Of a stretch of DNA of 17,324 nt, positions 7,718 to 14,331 are shown one piece after another. The translations under genes and the position numbers were made by a program. The stretch is from JARYGU01 sp033795365. GTDB taxonomy: Bacteria > Pseudomonadota > Alphaproteobacteria > Rhizobiales > Rhizobiaceae. Within the stretch, counting starts at the first letter, position 1; every line of letters starts with the position of its first letter. The stretch is taken from positions 1 through 17,324 of the forward strand of contig JARYGU010000039.1 of the NCBI GenBank assembly GCA_033795365.1, read 5' to 3'. The notes under the pieces are model-generated. The model saw nothing but the letters and a program-made list of their open reading frames with translations. It did not search any database and had not been told where the DNA came from.

Positions 7718-8079
7718 TGCCGACCGCGGCCCGCATAAACAGCCAGACGCTGCGACACATGGACAGCGATCGCAAGGTCGCGGTCATAGACGCTATCAAC
7801 GAGTATGATCTTTCGAATAGTCCTGAATGGGTTCGTCTCGATGGGCTGTCGACACGTACCGAGTTCGATAGTCTCGACGCTGTTCCAGAAGGCATATTCG
7901 ACGCGGGAAATGGTGTTTTCGAAGCGGTTGCGACGCTTTATGTGGTGCTGCATTACGGTAACGGATCCGATTCAATTCGGTCGACGGAAACGTTCCCCGC
8001 TCACGTGAAGGGGCATTTTGAAGATTCTGCGGTCAAAATCGATGACGTCGAAGTTGATATTTCTTCTTTCGAAGACTAA
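7717..8079 (+). CDS. Acidic protein of unknown function coupled to the FRG protein
   Basis: A 120-aa protein I do not recognise. It is strongly acidic, with about 23 Asp/Glu against about 9 Lys/Arg, and ends DDVEVDISSFED. There is no signal peptide or membrane segment. The middle (FEAVATLYVVLHYGNGSD) looks like beta strands, so a small globular beta-rich fold is plausible. The start was chosen at 7717 because TAATG overlaps the FRG stop and TGGAG lies about 10 bases upstream; an in-frame ATG at 7675 would add 14 residues inside the FRG gene. Coupling, size and charge would fit an antitoxin, immunity or accessory protein for the FRG protein, but this is inferred from arrangement alone. Confidence 0.75.
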   Translation: MPTAARINSQTLRHMDSDRKVAVIDAINEYDLSNSPEWVRLDGLSTRTEFDSLDAVPEGIFDAGNGVFEAVATLYVVLHYGNGSDSIRSTETFPAHVKGHFEDSAVKIDDVEVDISSFED

Positions 8080-8087
8080 ATGAAGTC

Positions 8088-8160
8088 GCGGCAGACGGCT
8101 GCCGCCGGGCTTCTGGCACGGTGACGAATGCGGGGACGGCCTCGCTCCTTTCAAACGGAG
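8088..8160 (+). ncRNA. Guanidine-II riboswitch (mini-ykkC)
   Basis: Two short hairpins carry identical ACGG loops, the ACGR-loop signature of this class. Hairpin 1 is GCGGCAG (8088-8094), ACGG (8095-8098), CTGCCGC (8099-8105), a perfect 7-bp stem. Hairpin 2 is GCGGGG (8130-8135), ACGG (8136-8139), CCTCGC (8140-8145), 6 bp with one G-U pair. In this class the two loops each bind guanidinium and dock on each other. Directly after hairpin 2, CTCC (8145-8148) is complementary to the Shine-Dalgarno GGAG (8157-8160) of the exporter gene, so ligand-dependent release of the ribosome site is a reasonable model. The downstream gene is a guanidinium exporter, the expected regulon member. Confidence 0.9.
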
Positions 8161-8166
8161 TAGGAC

Positions 8167-8481
8167 ATGTCCTGGATTCTTCTTCTGCTTGCCGGCCTTT
8201 TCGAAATCGGCTGGGCGATCGGTCTCAAATACACCGAAGGTTTCACCAAACCCCTCGCCACGGTACTGACCGTTGGCGCGATGATCATCAGCATCGGGCT
8301 TCTCGGCCTCGCCGTGAAGTCGTTGCCCATGGGCACGGCTTACGCGATCTGGACCGGCGTCGGCACGGTCGGAACCGTGATCCTCGGCATCATTCTCTTT
8401 GCCGAACCGGTCACAGCCGTCAGGCTCGGCTGCATTGCCCTGATCGTGACCGGCATCCTCGGACTGAAATTCGCGGCCTGA
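8167..8481 (+). CDS. gdx: Guanidinium exporter, small multidrug resistance family
   Basis: A 104-aa four-helix inner-membrane protein (old name SugE) that works as an antiparallel dimer and exchanges guanidinium for protons. The diagnostic residues of the Gdx subtype are in place: Glu13 and Trp16 (LFEIGWAIGLKY), Ser42, Tyr59 (MGTAYAIW) and Trp62. Length is standard for the family. ATG 8167 follows GGAG at 8157-8160. The upstream guanidine-II riboswitch strongly supports guanidinium rather than quaternary ammonium drugs as the physiological substrate. Expression is expected to rise when guanidine accumulates. Confidence 0.95.
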   Translation: MSWILLLLAGLFEIGWAIGLKYTEGFTKPLATVLTVGAMIISIGLLGLAVKSLPMGTAYAIWTGVGTVGTVILGIILFAEPVTAVRLGCIALIVTGILGLKFAA

Positions 8482-8553
8482 GCGCATCGCAATCCTTGAG
8501 ATCCGCTTCCTGCACGCTAGGCATTTGTTTTACGTGTAATTTCTAAAGTGTTG

Positions 8554-8591
8554 CTGCGCCCTTTGCGCGCCCTTCCGGACGCGCGGCGCAG
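8554..8591. repeat. Inverted repeat between convergent gdx and DoxX genes
   Basis: CTGCGCC (8554-8560) and GGCGCAG (8585-8591) form an outer stem, and GCGCGC (8565-8570) can pair partly with GCGCG (8581-8585) inside it. It lies between two convergent genes, so a bidirectional termination or messenger-end hairpin is plausible. No T-run follows on either strand. Confidence 0.4.
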
Positions 8592-8597
8592 TAGCGG

Positions 8598-8984
8598 CTA
8601 TCTGCGGCCGTTGTCGAGCGCATAGGCACCCGGCCCGGCAAAGAACAGATAGAGAAAGACGAAGCAAAACAGGATTGCCGCGTCGCCGCGATTGTTCACC
8701 GGAAAGAAATCGACCGGCGCGTGTGCCATGAAATAGGCGACCGCCATGAAGCCGCAGAGGACGAATGCCACCGGGCGGGTGAGGAACCCGACCAAGATCA
8801 GCAAGCCGCCGACGATTTCAAGCGCGCCGGCCACCAGCATCAGCGGCGGAAGGCTTCCCGCAATCTCGGCGGCGGGCGGGAAGTTGAAGTATTTCTGGGT
8901 TCCATGCGCTATCAAAAGCAGCGCGGTCATGATGCGCAAGGCGGCAAGCGCCTGGGGCCGATACTGCGTCAGTCCTTCGAACAT
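8598..8984 (-). CDS. DoxX family membrane protein
   Basis: A 128-aa inner-membrane protein with four hydrophobic segments, matching the DoxX / DoxD-like family. The first segment reads ALRIMTALLLIAHGTQKYF, the usual family start with the HG-x-x-K motif. The second is LMLVAGALEIVGGLLILVGF, followed by TRPVAFVLCGFMAVAYFMAH and a C-terminal ILFCFVFLYLFFAGPGAYAL. Members have been linked to redox or thiosulfate metabolism in some organisms, but for most the role is unknown and nothing here narrows it. The start at 8984 follows a strong purine-rich GGGGAGGGTGGA; an upstream in-frame ATG would add residues without conservation. Not obviously in an operon. Confidence 0.9.
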   Translation of the reverse strand: MFEGLTQYRPQALAALRIMTALLLIAHGTQKYFNFPPAAEIAGSLPPLMLVAGALEIVGGLLILVGFLTRPVAFVLCGFMAVAYFMAHAPVDFFPVNNRGDAAILFCFVFLYLFFAGPGAYALDNGRR

Positions 8985-9144
8985 TCCACCCTCCCCTTGA
9001 TATCCGGGCGGCGCGAAAAAGGCTCCGCCTTCCATCTGGCTACCACGGAAGAAGCGATTCTAGAAGCCCGGCGGGCAGGCCTCCACAGCCGATCTCTGCT
9101 TGCGGACGCGGTTCCGCCTGCCCGTTCTCCCGCCGAAACGGGGA

Positions 9145-9936
9145 TCAGCGCGCAGTCGTGGTGTCGGCGAGGACAGATGCCGCGATCTCCATTTCACGCC
9201 AGCGCAGCTCCCGGCGGCGGAACGCTTCCTCGTCCGTTCCCCAATGCTCTATCTGCCAGTCCTCGTCGAGATGCGCGAGCCTCCAGGCCGTCTCGGCATC
9301 CAGTCTCCCGTCGGCAAGTGCCAGGGCGAGAATGGCCGATCCGGTCAGGGTGGTGATCGTATGCAGGCAGGCGAGCATCAGCGGATCGTCATACCTTGCC
9401 AGAGAAGCGGAAAACGCCTCAAGCGCCCGATGCGGCTGTTCCTGGTGGATCACGCCCTCGACAAGGATGAAACGGGCGCCATGCTGCTCGGCTGCCCAGC
9501 CGATCACCGGGTCCCATTCCCTACGCTGACGTTCGACAAGTCCCTCGGGGCCGTCCGCGCGATAGCAGAGCATGTCGTTTCCGGCGAAACGGACGATTTC
9601 CTCGAAAACGGCATCGCGATTGGCGGCGACGCCATCGATTGCGGTATTGACCAGCCGGGTGACGGGCATCTTCGCCGGATCGATCACCTCGGCCTGCGCG
9701 TCCCACTCGGCCTTCAGCCGGTCGGCGACCGATTGGACGGGTACCTTCAGCAAATTCTTCGCCGGCGTGCGAACCGGGCGTCCGTCGAGGAGGACGGCGA
9801 TACCGCCCTCCACCGCACCCGTTGAGACTGCGGAATAGAAGCGCTTCGGCAGCGGCCGTTTCATCTGGATCTGGGCGCGGCGAACCGGATCGGGATCGCT
9901 CATCGCGTCGTTGAGATCGGAACGAATGTCAGCCAT
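9145..9936 (-). CDS. ATP12-family F1-ATPase assembly chaperone
   Basis: A 263-aa cytoplasmic protein of the ATP12 family. In mitochondria Atp12 binds the F1 alpha subunit before assembly, and alphaproteobacteria carry the ancestral form. Visible family marks are KRFY (31-34), LLDGRPVRTPAK (49-60), AEWDAQ (76-81) and MPVTRLVNTAID (90-101), then a helical C-terminal half with LACLHTITTLTGSAILALAL and a WQIEHWG segment near the end. GGAG lies about 10 bases before ATG 9936. The start overlaps the end of the upstream HAD gene by 8 bases, so it is the third cistron of a run synthase - HAD - ATP12. This order is a recurrent alphaproteobacterial cluster. A hairpin (9121-9126 with 9137-9142) follows the stop but has no T-run. 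Confidence 0.92.
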   Translation of the reverse strand: MADIRSDLNDAMSDPDPVRRAQIQMKRPLPKRFYSAVSTGAVEGGIAVLLDGRPVRTPAKNLLKVPVQSVADRLKAEWDAQAEVIDPAKMPVTRLVNTAIDGVAANRDAVFEEIVRFAGNDMLCYRADGPEGLVERQRREWDPVIGWAAEQHGARFILVEGVIHQEQPHRALEAFSASLARYDDPLMLACLHTITTLTGSAILALALADGRLDAETAWRLAHLDEDWQIEHWGTDEEAFRRRELRWREMEIAASVLADTTTAR

Positions 9937-10594
9937 CGGAAATCTCCAGCCATTCCAGAAGCTCTGCCGGTGTCCTCAATATATGGTCGGCGCCCGCTTC
10001 GACCAGTTCCGGCACGCTCGCATAGCCCCATGAAACGCCGATCGCCTTCGCGCCGGCCGCCTTCGCCATCTGCATATCGTAGATCGCATCGCCGACGACG
10101 ATCGTCCCGACGGCATCGATGCCTGCTTCCGCACAGCATTCCGTCACCATCGCGGGATGGGGCTTGGAAGGACAGTCGTCGGCGGTGCGCGAAACGAAAA
10201 ACGTCTTTTGGAAACCATGGGTTTCGCAGATGAGGTTCAAACCCCGGCGCGACTTGCCGGTGACGGCACCGACGAGAATGTCGTCGTCTCCCGAAAGCCT
10301 CGCCACGACCTCGGCGATACCCGGGAAAAGCGGTTCCTGGAAACCGGGCTCGCCGCGCACACCGGGGAAGATCGTCTTGTAGTGGGCAGCCATGGCAAGC
10401 GCCTCGTCATCCACATGCTCCTTGCCCTGCATGCGTGCGACCGCGATATCGAGCGTGAGGCCGATCACCGCCTTGGTCCTTGAAACATCCGGACGCGGAT
10501 AGCCGAAATGGACGAAGGTTCGCGCCATGACCTCATGGATGAGGCCGACGCTGTCGACCAGCGTGCCGTCGCAATCGAAGAGAACGAGCCGCAT
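9929..10594 (-). CDS. HAD-superfamily phosphatase (phosphoglycolate phosphatase-like)
   Basis: A 221-aa cytoplasmic haloacid dehalogenase-like hydrolase. Motif I is FDCDGTLVDS with nucleophile Asp7 and acid/base Asp9. Motif II is Thr112 (VTGKSRRG), motif III Lys144 (SKPHP) and motif IV VVGDAIYDM with Asp169 and Asp173. A helical cap between about residues 15 and 85 places it in the Gph-like subfamily, whose members dephosphorylate phosphoglycolate and similar small phosphates; the actual substrate is not known. ATG 10594 overlaps the TGA of the pseudouridine synthase gene by one base, with GGAGGA upstream. A longer open frame that continues into the synthase gene is not coding. Confidence 0.92.
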   Translation of the reverse strand: MRLVLFDCDGTLVDSVGLIHEVMARTFVHFGYPRPDVSRTKAVIGLTLDIAVARMQGKEHVDDEALAMAAHYKTIFPGVRGEPGFQEPLFPGIAEVVARLSGDDDILVGAVTGKSRRGLNLICETHGFQKTFFVSRTADDCPSKPHPAMVTECCAEAGIDAVGTIVVGDAIYDMQMAKAAGAKAIGVSWGYASVPELVEAGADHILRTPAELLEWLEISDG

Positions 10595-11586
10595 CAGTCG
10601 TCGTCCTCCATCGCGGCCTGATCGAAACCGAAGAGATTCCAGGTCTGGACCATGTGCGGCGGCAGCGGCGCGGTCACCTTGAGCCGGCCGCCGGAGGGAT
10701 GCGGAATATCGATATGGCGGGCATGCAGGTGCAGCCTGTTCTGGACACCGCCCGGGAAATCCCAGTTGATATCGGCCTCGAAATATTTCGGATCGCCGAT
10801 GATCGGATGGCCGATATGGGCGGCATGGACGCGAAGCTGGTGCGTACGGCCGGTATAGGGCTCCATCTCCAGCCATGCGAAATTCTGCCCCGCCTGCTCC
10901 ACGATCCGGTAATAGGAGACGGCGTGGTCCGCACCCTCCTCGCCGTGCTTTGCGATGCGCATGCGGTCGCCGTCCGGCGTCTGCTCCTTGACGAGCCAGG
11001 TCGAGATACGGTCCTCGCGCTTGCGCGGAACGCCCTTCACCAGCGACCAGTAGGTCTTCTTCGTATCGCGTTCGCGGAATGCGGCCGTCAGCTTCTGCGC
11101 TGCACCGCGCGTGCGTGCGATGACGAGAACGCCGGAGGTATCGCGATCGAGGCGATGGACGAGGCGCGGCTTTTCGCCCTTCTGGCTGATCCAGGCTTCG
11201 AGCATCTTGTCGATATGCCGGGTGACGCCCGAGCCACCCTGGACGGCTATGCCGGCAGGTTTGTTGAGGACGAAGACCTTTTCGTCCTCGTGCAGCAGCA
11301 TGCGCGAAAGAAGCTCTGCATCCGGGGAATGCTTCAACTCCCTGCCTGCGATGGGACCGGTCTTCTGGGCCTTCGGATCGATCCCCATCGGCGGGATGCG
11401 CACGGTCTGGCCTGGCTGCACGCGCATGTCGGTCTTGGCTCTGCCGCCATCGACCCGGATTTGGCCGGAACGCAGGAGCTTCTGCAACTGGCCGAAGCCC
11501 AGACCCGGATAATGCACCTTGAACCAGCGATCGAGCCGCATGCCCGCCTCGTCGGTATCGACTTGCCTGTGTTCTATGCCTGCCAT
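10594..11586 (-). CDS. RluA-family pseudouridine synthase (RluC/RluD-like)
   Basis: A 330-aa enzyme that converts selected uridines in RNA, usually 23S rRNA, to pseudouridine. An N-terminal S4 RNA-binding domain covers about residues 16-66 (MRLDRWFKVHYPGL to VRIPP). The catalytic domain starts near 100 with FVLNKPAGIAVQGG. The catalytic aspartate is Asp147 in HRLDRDTSGVLVIA, and the C-terminal RTHQLRVHAAHIGHPIIGDPKY segment is the conserved RluA end. The overall layout equals RluC. It leads a coupled operon with the HAD phosphatase and ATP12 genes. Only a weak ribosome binding site precedes ATG 11586. Which 23S position is modified cannot be assigned. Confidence 0.93.
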   Translation of the reverse strand: MAGIEHRQVDTDEAGMRLDRWFKVHYPGLGFGQLQKLLRSGQIRVDGGRAKTDMRVQPGQTVRIPPMGIDPKAQKTGPIAGRELKHSPDAELLSRMLLHEDEKVFVLNKPAGIAVQGGSGVTRHIDKMLEAWISQKGEKPRLVHRLDRDTSGVLVIARTRGAAQKLTAAFRERDTKKTYWSLVKGVPRKREDRISTWLVKEQTPDGDRMRIAKHGEEGADHAVSYYRIVEQAGQNFAWLEMEPYTGRTHQLRVHAAHIGHPIIGDPKYFEADINWDFPGGVQNRLHLHARHIDIPHPSGGRLKVTAPLPPHMVQTWNLFGFDQAAMEDDD

Positions 11587-11657
11587 GGATTGCCCGCTTT
11601 CGTGTAGGCGGTGCTTTAGCGCATGTTCCGGCTCAAGGGAAACCGAATTGTCGCTGG

Positions 11658-11894
11658 TCAGAAGGCGCGGAAGGTCAGCGTCGTCAGCGACCGCACGATG
11701 CCCGGTATCGACGCAATATTGTCGTTGATGAACTTGCCGATATCCTCTTCCGATTCGACATAGATCTTCAGCAGAAGATCGTAGTCGCCGCTGGTCGAAT
11801 AGAGCTCGGATATGAGTTCCGTGGCGTAAAGCGCATCGGCAACCTCATAAGTCTTTCCCGGAGCGCATTGCAATTGCACGAAAATCGGTTTCAT
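11658..11894 (-). CDS. Stand-alone AsnC/Lrp ligand-binding (RAM) domain protein
   Basis: A 78-aa protein consisting only of the regulation-of-amino-acid-metabolism domain of Lrp/AsnC regulators, without the helix-turn-helix. It starts MKPIFVQLQCAPGKTYEV and contains TSGDYDLLLKIYVES (34-48), the strand pair that forms the effector site in full-length proteins, then IPGIVRSLTTLTF near the end. GGAGGTCAG directly precedes ATG 11894; a longer open frame upstream carries no signal. Such proteins form multimers and may bind amino acids or interact with full-length Lrp family members, but their role is not established. It lies 71 bp upstream of the pseudouridine synthase gene on the same strand and could share a transcript. 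Confidence 0.9.
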   Translation of the reverse strand: MKPIFVQLQCAPGKTYEVADALYATELISELYSTSGDYDLLLKIYVESEEDIGKFINDNIASIPGIVRSLTTLTFRAF

Positions 11895-12130
11895 CTGACC
11901 TCCACGGCCGCCGTTCGGCGGCAAGTGCCGCAGCCTTGTGTATCGGCGGCTGTTTGTGGCCCTTATGACGGATGACGGCGCCTTTGCGCAAGTGCCCTGC
12001 GGCTTCCGCGACGCCACGGAAGGGAAGATCGCTAGAACTTGCCTAAAATGCAACCGCCGCATTTCACGTATCAAAAAGACGCAACTGCTAATGATGGCCG
12101 GATAAGCTCTCAAACCGGCCAGAGTCCGAC
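11895..12130. other. 236-bp intergenic region between divergent genes
   Basis: No gene is visible. A GC-rich 6-bp hairpin (GCCGCC at 11907-11912 with GGCGGC at 11917-11922, four-base loop) stands just upstream of the RAM-domain gene's Shine-Dalgarno on the minus strand. The region must hold the promoters for the two flanking genes, but I cannot pick them reliably. Confidence 0.5.
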
Positions 12131-12421
12131 ATGACGCAGATCGTTACAGTTTCGGCAAGCACCGCAGCCTATGCAGCGCAGGGGCAGAAGCAGAATATCC
12201 GCCAGACCGGCGGCACCCCGTTTGAGCAGAAGATCCATTCCTGGAGCGAAGATGCCAAAGCCAGCGGAGATTTCCAGGTTCGCGCTTTCCTGACCGTGGT
12301 CCAGCCTCCCGCACTTGCGCTCGCCTTCCTCACATCCACGGCGCACATACCGCAGGTGACCACCGAGACGGCGAAGCGCCTCTACGCCGAAAACCAGCCG
12401 GCGGCGCCTCACGCCTTCTGA
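12131..12421 (+). CDS. Small protein of unknown function
   Basis: A 96-aa protein I do not recognise. It has no signal peptide; a weakly hydrophobic stretch (ALALAFLTSTAHI, about residues 72-84) is too short for a secure membrane helix. It is rich in Ala, Gln and Thr. Codon third positions are mostly G or C, like the surrounding housekeeping genes, which argues that it is a real, resident gene. A good terminator follows 26 bases after the stop, so it looks monocistronic. No strong ribosome binding site precedes the ATG. The segment TPFEQKIHSWSEDAKASGDFQVRAFL could be helical. Confidence 0.65.
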   Translation: MTQIVTVSASTAAYAAQGQKQNIRQTGGTPFEQKIHSWSEDAKASGDFQVRAFLTVVQPPALALAFLTSTAHIPQVTTETAKRLYAENQPAAPHAF

Positions 12422-12446
12422 GACGGCAGACCCAGCCCTTTTTTAC

Positions 12447-12473
12447 CGGCCTCCTTGCGAGGCCGTTTTCGTT
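12447..12473 (+). terminator. Rho-independent terminator
   Basis: A 7-bp perfect stem (CGGCCTC 12447-12453 with GAGGCCG 12459-12465, loop CTTGC) is followed by TTTTCGTTT. It closes the small unknown gene and separates it from the glycine riboswitch transcript. Confidence 0.85.
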
Positions 12474-12537
12474 TGCCGGGTGCGGATACAGGGCGCAACC
12501 AGCGCGACAAAAAATTGTTCAGGCGCGACACTTCGCT

Positions 12538-12567
12538 CTTGCAAAAAGAGAAGCAACGCCGTTATCT
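12538..12567 (+). promoter_or_regulatory. Candidate promoter of the gcv operon
   Basis: CTTGCA at 12538-12543 and TTATCT at 12562-12567 are 18 bases apart and would start transcription just before the first glycine aptamer. The -10 match is poor, so this is placed mainly by position between the upstream terminator and the riboswitch. Confidence 0.3.
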
Positions 12568-12577
12568 GTCCATGACC

Positions 12578-12745
12578 TCGCTGGGAGAAGTCGGCCATCG
12601 GAAACGATGACCGGTGCCGAAGGAGCAACCGCCCCGGAAACTCTCAGGCAAAAGGACCAGCAAGGTGCCGACAGGACTCTGGAGAGAAGCGTTCGATCGC
12701 TCGCCGAAGGGATAACAATCTCAGGCAAATAGACAGAGGGGGCTC
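12578..12745 (+). ncRNA. Tandem glycine riboswitch
   Basis: Two glycine aptamers stand in series. Aptamer 1 (about 12578-12660) contains GGGAGA, the core GGTGCCGAAGGAGCAA at 12613-12628 and AAACTCTCAGGCAAAAGGAC at 12638-12657. Aptamer 2 (about 12671-12745) contains GGACTCTGGAGAG, TCGCCGAAGG and CAATCTCAGGCAAATAGACA. These are the conserved core blocks of the gcvT-motif RNA, and the two-aptamer form is the common one. A GAAA-loop hairpin (12753-12766) follows, then the expression platform and gcvT. In this family glycine binding turns expression of the glycine cleavage genes on. Confidence 0.95.
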
Positions 12746-12780
12746 AGAGAGAGGTGCGAAAGCACCGATATTTATGAGCC

Positions 12781-12816
12781 GGCGCCGAGGCGCCATTATC
12801 TGGAGGGCGCCTTTTG
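12781..12816 (+). promoter_or_regulatory. Expression platform, ribosome site and TTG start of gcvT
   Basis: The self-complementary hexamer GGCGCC occurs three times: 12781-12786, 12789-12794 and 12806-12811. Pairing of copies 2 and 3 encloses the Shine-Dalgarno GGAGG (12802-12806) and is followed by TTTT (12812-12815), giving a hairpin that can both hide the ribosome site and terminate. Pairing that uses copy 1 would compete. The start codon TTG (12814-12816) is itself part of the T-run. Confidence 0.7.
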
Positions 12817-13953
12817 GACGTTACGTCTGAGCTCGAACATACCCCGCTTCATGCCCTGAACCTTTCGCTCGGCGCCCGCATGGTGCCCTTCGCCGGTTAC
12901 GAGATGCCTGTGCAATATGCTGCGGGCGTGATGAAGGAACATCTGCACACCCGCTCCGCCGCCGGGCTTTTCGACGTGTCGCATATGGGCCAGATCGCCA
13001 TACGCGCACGCTCCGGCGACAATGCCGACGCGGCGCGTGCGCTGGAAAGCGTCGTTCCCGTGGATGTGCTCGGCCTTGCCGAGGGACGACAGCGCTATGC
13101 GCTCTTCACCAATGAAAAGGGCGGCATTCTGGACGATCTGATGATCGCCAATCGCGGGGACCATCTCTTCCTCGTCGTCAACGCCGCATGCAAGGACGCG
13201 GATTTCGCGCATCTCCGAAGCCATCTGGGCGAGACCTGCGACGTGACAATGCTGGCCGATCGGGCGCTGATCGCGCTGCAGGGTCCGCGGGCGCAGGCAG
13301 TGCTCGCCGAACTGTGGGCCGACATCGCCGACATGCGCTTCATGGACGTGCGTGCCTGCGAACTCCACGATGCGGCCTGCGTCGTGTCACGCTCGGGCTA
13401 TACCGGCGAGGACGGGTTCGAGATCTCCATTCCGGCGAGTGCTGCGGAAGACGTAGCGCGCCGCCTGCTCGAGCATCCCGACGTAATGCCCATCGGGCTC
13501 GGCGCCCGCGATTCGCTTCGGCTCGAGGCCGGTCTCTGCCTTTACGGCAACGACATCGATACGGATACGACGCCGGTGGAAGCGGGCCTCGAATGGGCGA
13601 TCCAGAAGGTCCGCAGGGCCGGCGGAGAGCGCGAAGGCGGCTTTCCCGGCGCAGACGTCATCCTGCCGCAGCTTGCCGGGGGCGCAGCACGCCGCCGCGT
13701 CGGACTGAAACCCGAGGGGCGCGCACCGGTGCGCGCCGGAGCGATGCTCGCCGCCGATCCCGATGGCGAGGAGATCGTCGGTTCGGTCACCTCCGGCGGA
13801 TTCGGACCGAGCTTCGACGGGCCGGTCGCCATGGGCTATGCCCCGAGGGCAGCCGCGGCACCCGGCACGAAACTCTATGCGGGCGTGCGCGGAAAATTCC
13901 TGCCGGTAAGCGTCACGCCCCTGCCCTTCGTTCCCAATACGTTCAAACGCTGA
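12814..13953 (+). CDS. gcvT: Aminomethyltransferase (glycine cleavage T protein)
   Basis: A 379-aa tetrahydrofolate enzyme that takes the aminomethyl group from lipoylated GcvH, releases ammonia and forms 5,10-methylene-tetrahydrofolate. Family blocks run in order: LHALNLSLGARMVPFAGYEM (12-31), GLFDVSHMGQI (51-61), YALFTNEKGGILDDLMI with the folate-site Asp107, SRSGYTGEDGFEIS (192-205) and PIGLGARDSLRLEAGLCLYG (226-245), then a C-terminal barrel ending in the KLYAGVRGKFLPVSVTPLPF block. The start is TTG at 12814 with GGAGG seven bases upstream; the next in-frame ATG falls inside the first conserved block and would cut it. The gene is first in gcvT-gcvH-gcvP behind a tandem glycine riboswitch, so glycine is expected to induce it. 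Confidence 0.95.
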   Translation: MDVTSELEHTPLHALNLSLGARMVPFAGYEMPVQYAAGVMKEHLHTRSAAGLFDVSHMGQIAIRARSGDNADAARALESVVPVDVLGLAEGRQRYALFTNEKGGILDDLMIANRGDHLFLVVNAACKDADFAHLRSHLGETCDVTMLADRALIALQGPRAQAVLAELWADIADMRFMDVRACELHDAACVVSRSGYTGEDGFEISIPASAAEDVARRLLEHPDVMPIGLGARDSLRLEAGLCLYGNDIDTDTTPVEAGLEWAIQKVRRAGGEREGGFPGADVILPQLAGGAARRRVGLKPEGRAPVRAGAMLAADPDGEEIVGSVTSGGFGPSFDGPVAMGYAPRAAAAPGTKLYAGVRGKFLPVSVTPLPFVPNTFKR

Positions 13954-13968
13954 CCAGAAAGGCTCGTC

Positions 13969-14331
13969 ATGCTCAAATTCACCGAAGAACACGAATGGCT
14001 GAAGATCGAAGGAGATGTCGCGACCGTCGGAATCACGACGCATGCGGCCGAGCAGCTCGGCGATCTCGTCTTCGTGGAACTGCCCGCGGTCGGCGCCAGT
14101 TTCTCAAAGGGCGGCGACGCGGCGACAGTGGAATCGGTCAAAGCGGCCTCGGACGTCTATTGTCCGCTCGATGGAGAGGTCGTCGAGATCAACGAGGCGA
14201 TCGTGAGCGATCCTTCGCTGGTCAACAGCGACCCGCAGGGCGCCGGATGGTTCTTCAAGCTGAAGCTCGCCAATCCGGGCGATGCCGACGCGTTGCTGGA
14301 TGAATCCGCCTACAAGGAGCTTGTCGGCTGA
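13969..14331 (+). CDS. gcvH: Glycine cleavage H protein
   Basis: A 120-aa lipoyl carrier that shuttles the aminomethyl intermediate from GcvP to GcvT and is reoxidised by dihydrolipoamide dehydrogenase. The lipoyl lysine is Lys58 in ATVESVKAASDVYCPLDGEV, at the expected beta-turn. The N-terminus (FTEEHEWLKIEGDVATVGIT) and the C-terminal GAGWFFKLKLANP are typical. It begins 15 bp after gcvT, with AGAAAGG upstream. Its TGA overlaps the gcvP ATG by one base. Lipoylation should depend on LipB, whose gene lies at the other end of the window, and on lipoyl synthase, which is not in this window. Confidence 0.96.
   Translation: MLKFTEEHEWLKIEGDVATVGITTHAAEQLGDLVFVELPAVGASFSKGGDAATVESVKAASDVYCPLDGEVVEINEAIVSDPSLVNSDPQGAGWFFKLKLANPGDADALLDESAYKELVG

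Noticed and set aside
8515..8550. Resemblance to short intergenic palindromic repeats common in rhizobial genomes
   Set aside because: Only a partial resemblance from memory, and a second copy could not be shown in the window; the similar stretch near 11625-11650 is equally weak.
9121..9142. Hairpin after the ATP12 gene as an intrinsic terminator
   Set aside because: A 6-bp stem with a 10-base loop and no T-run on the minus strand is too weak to call.
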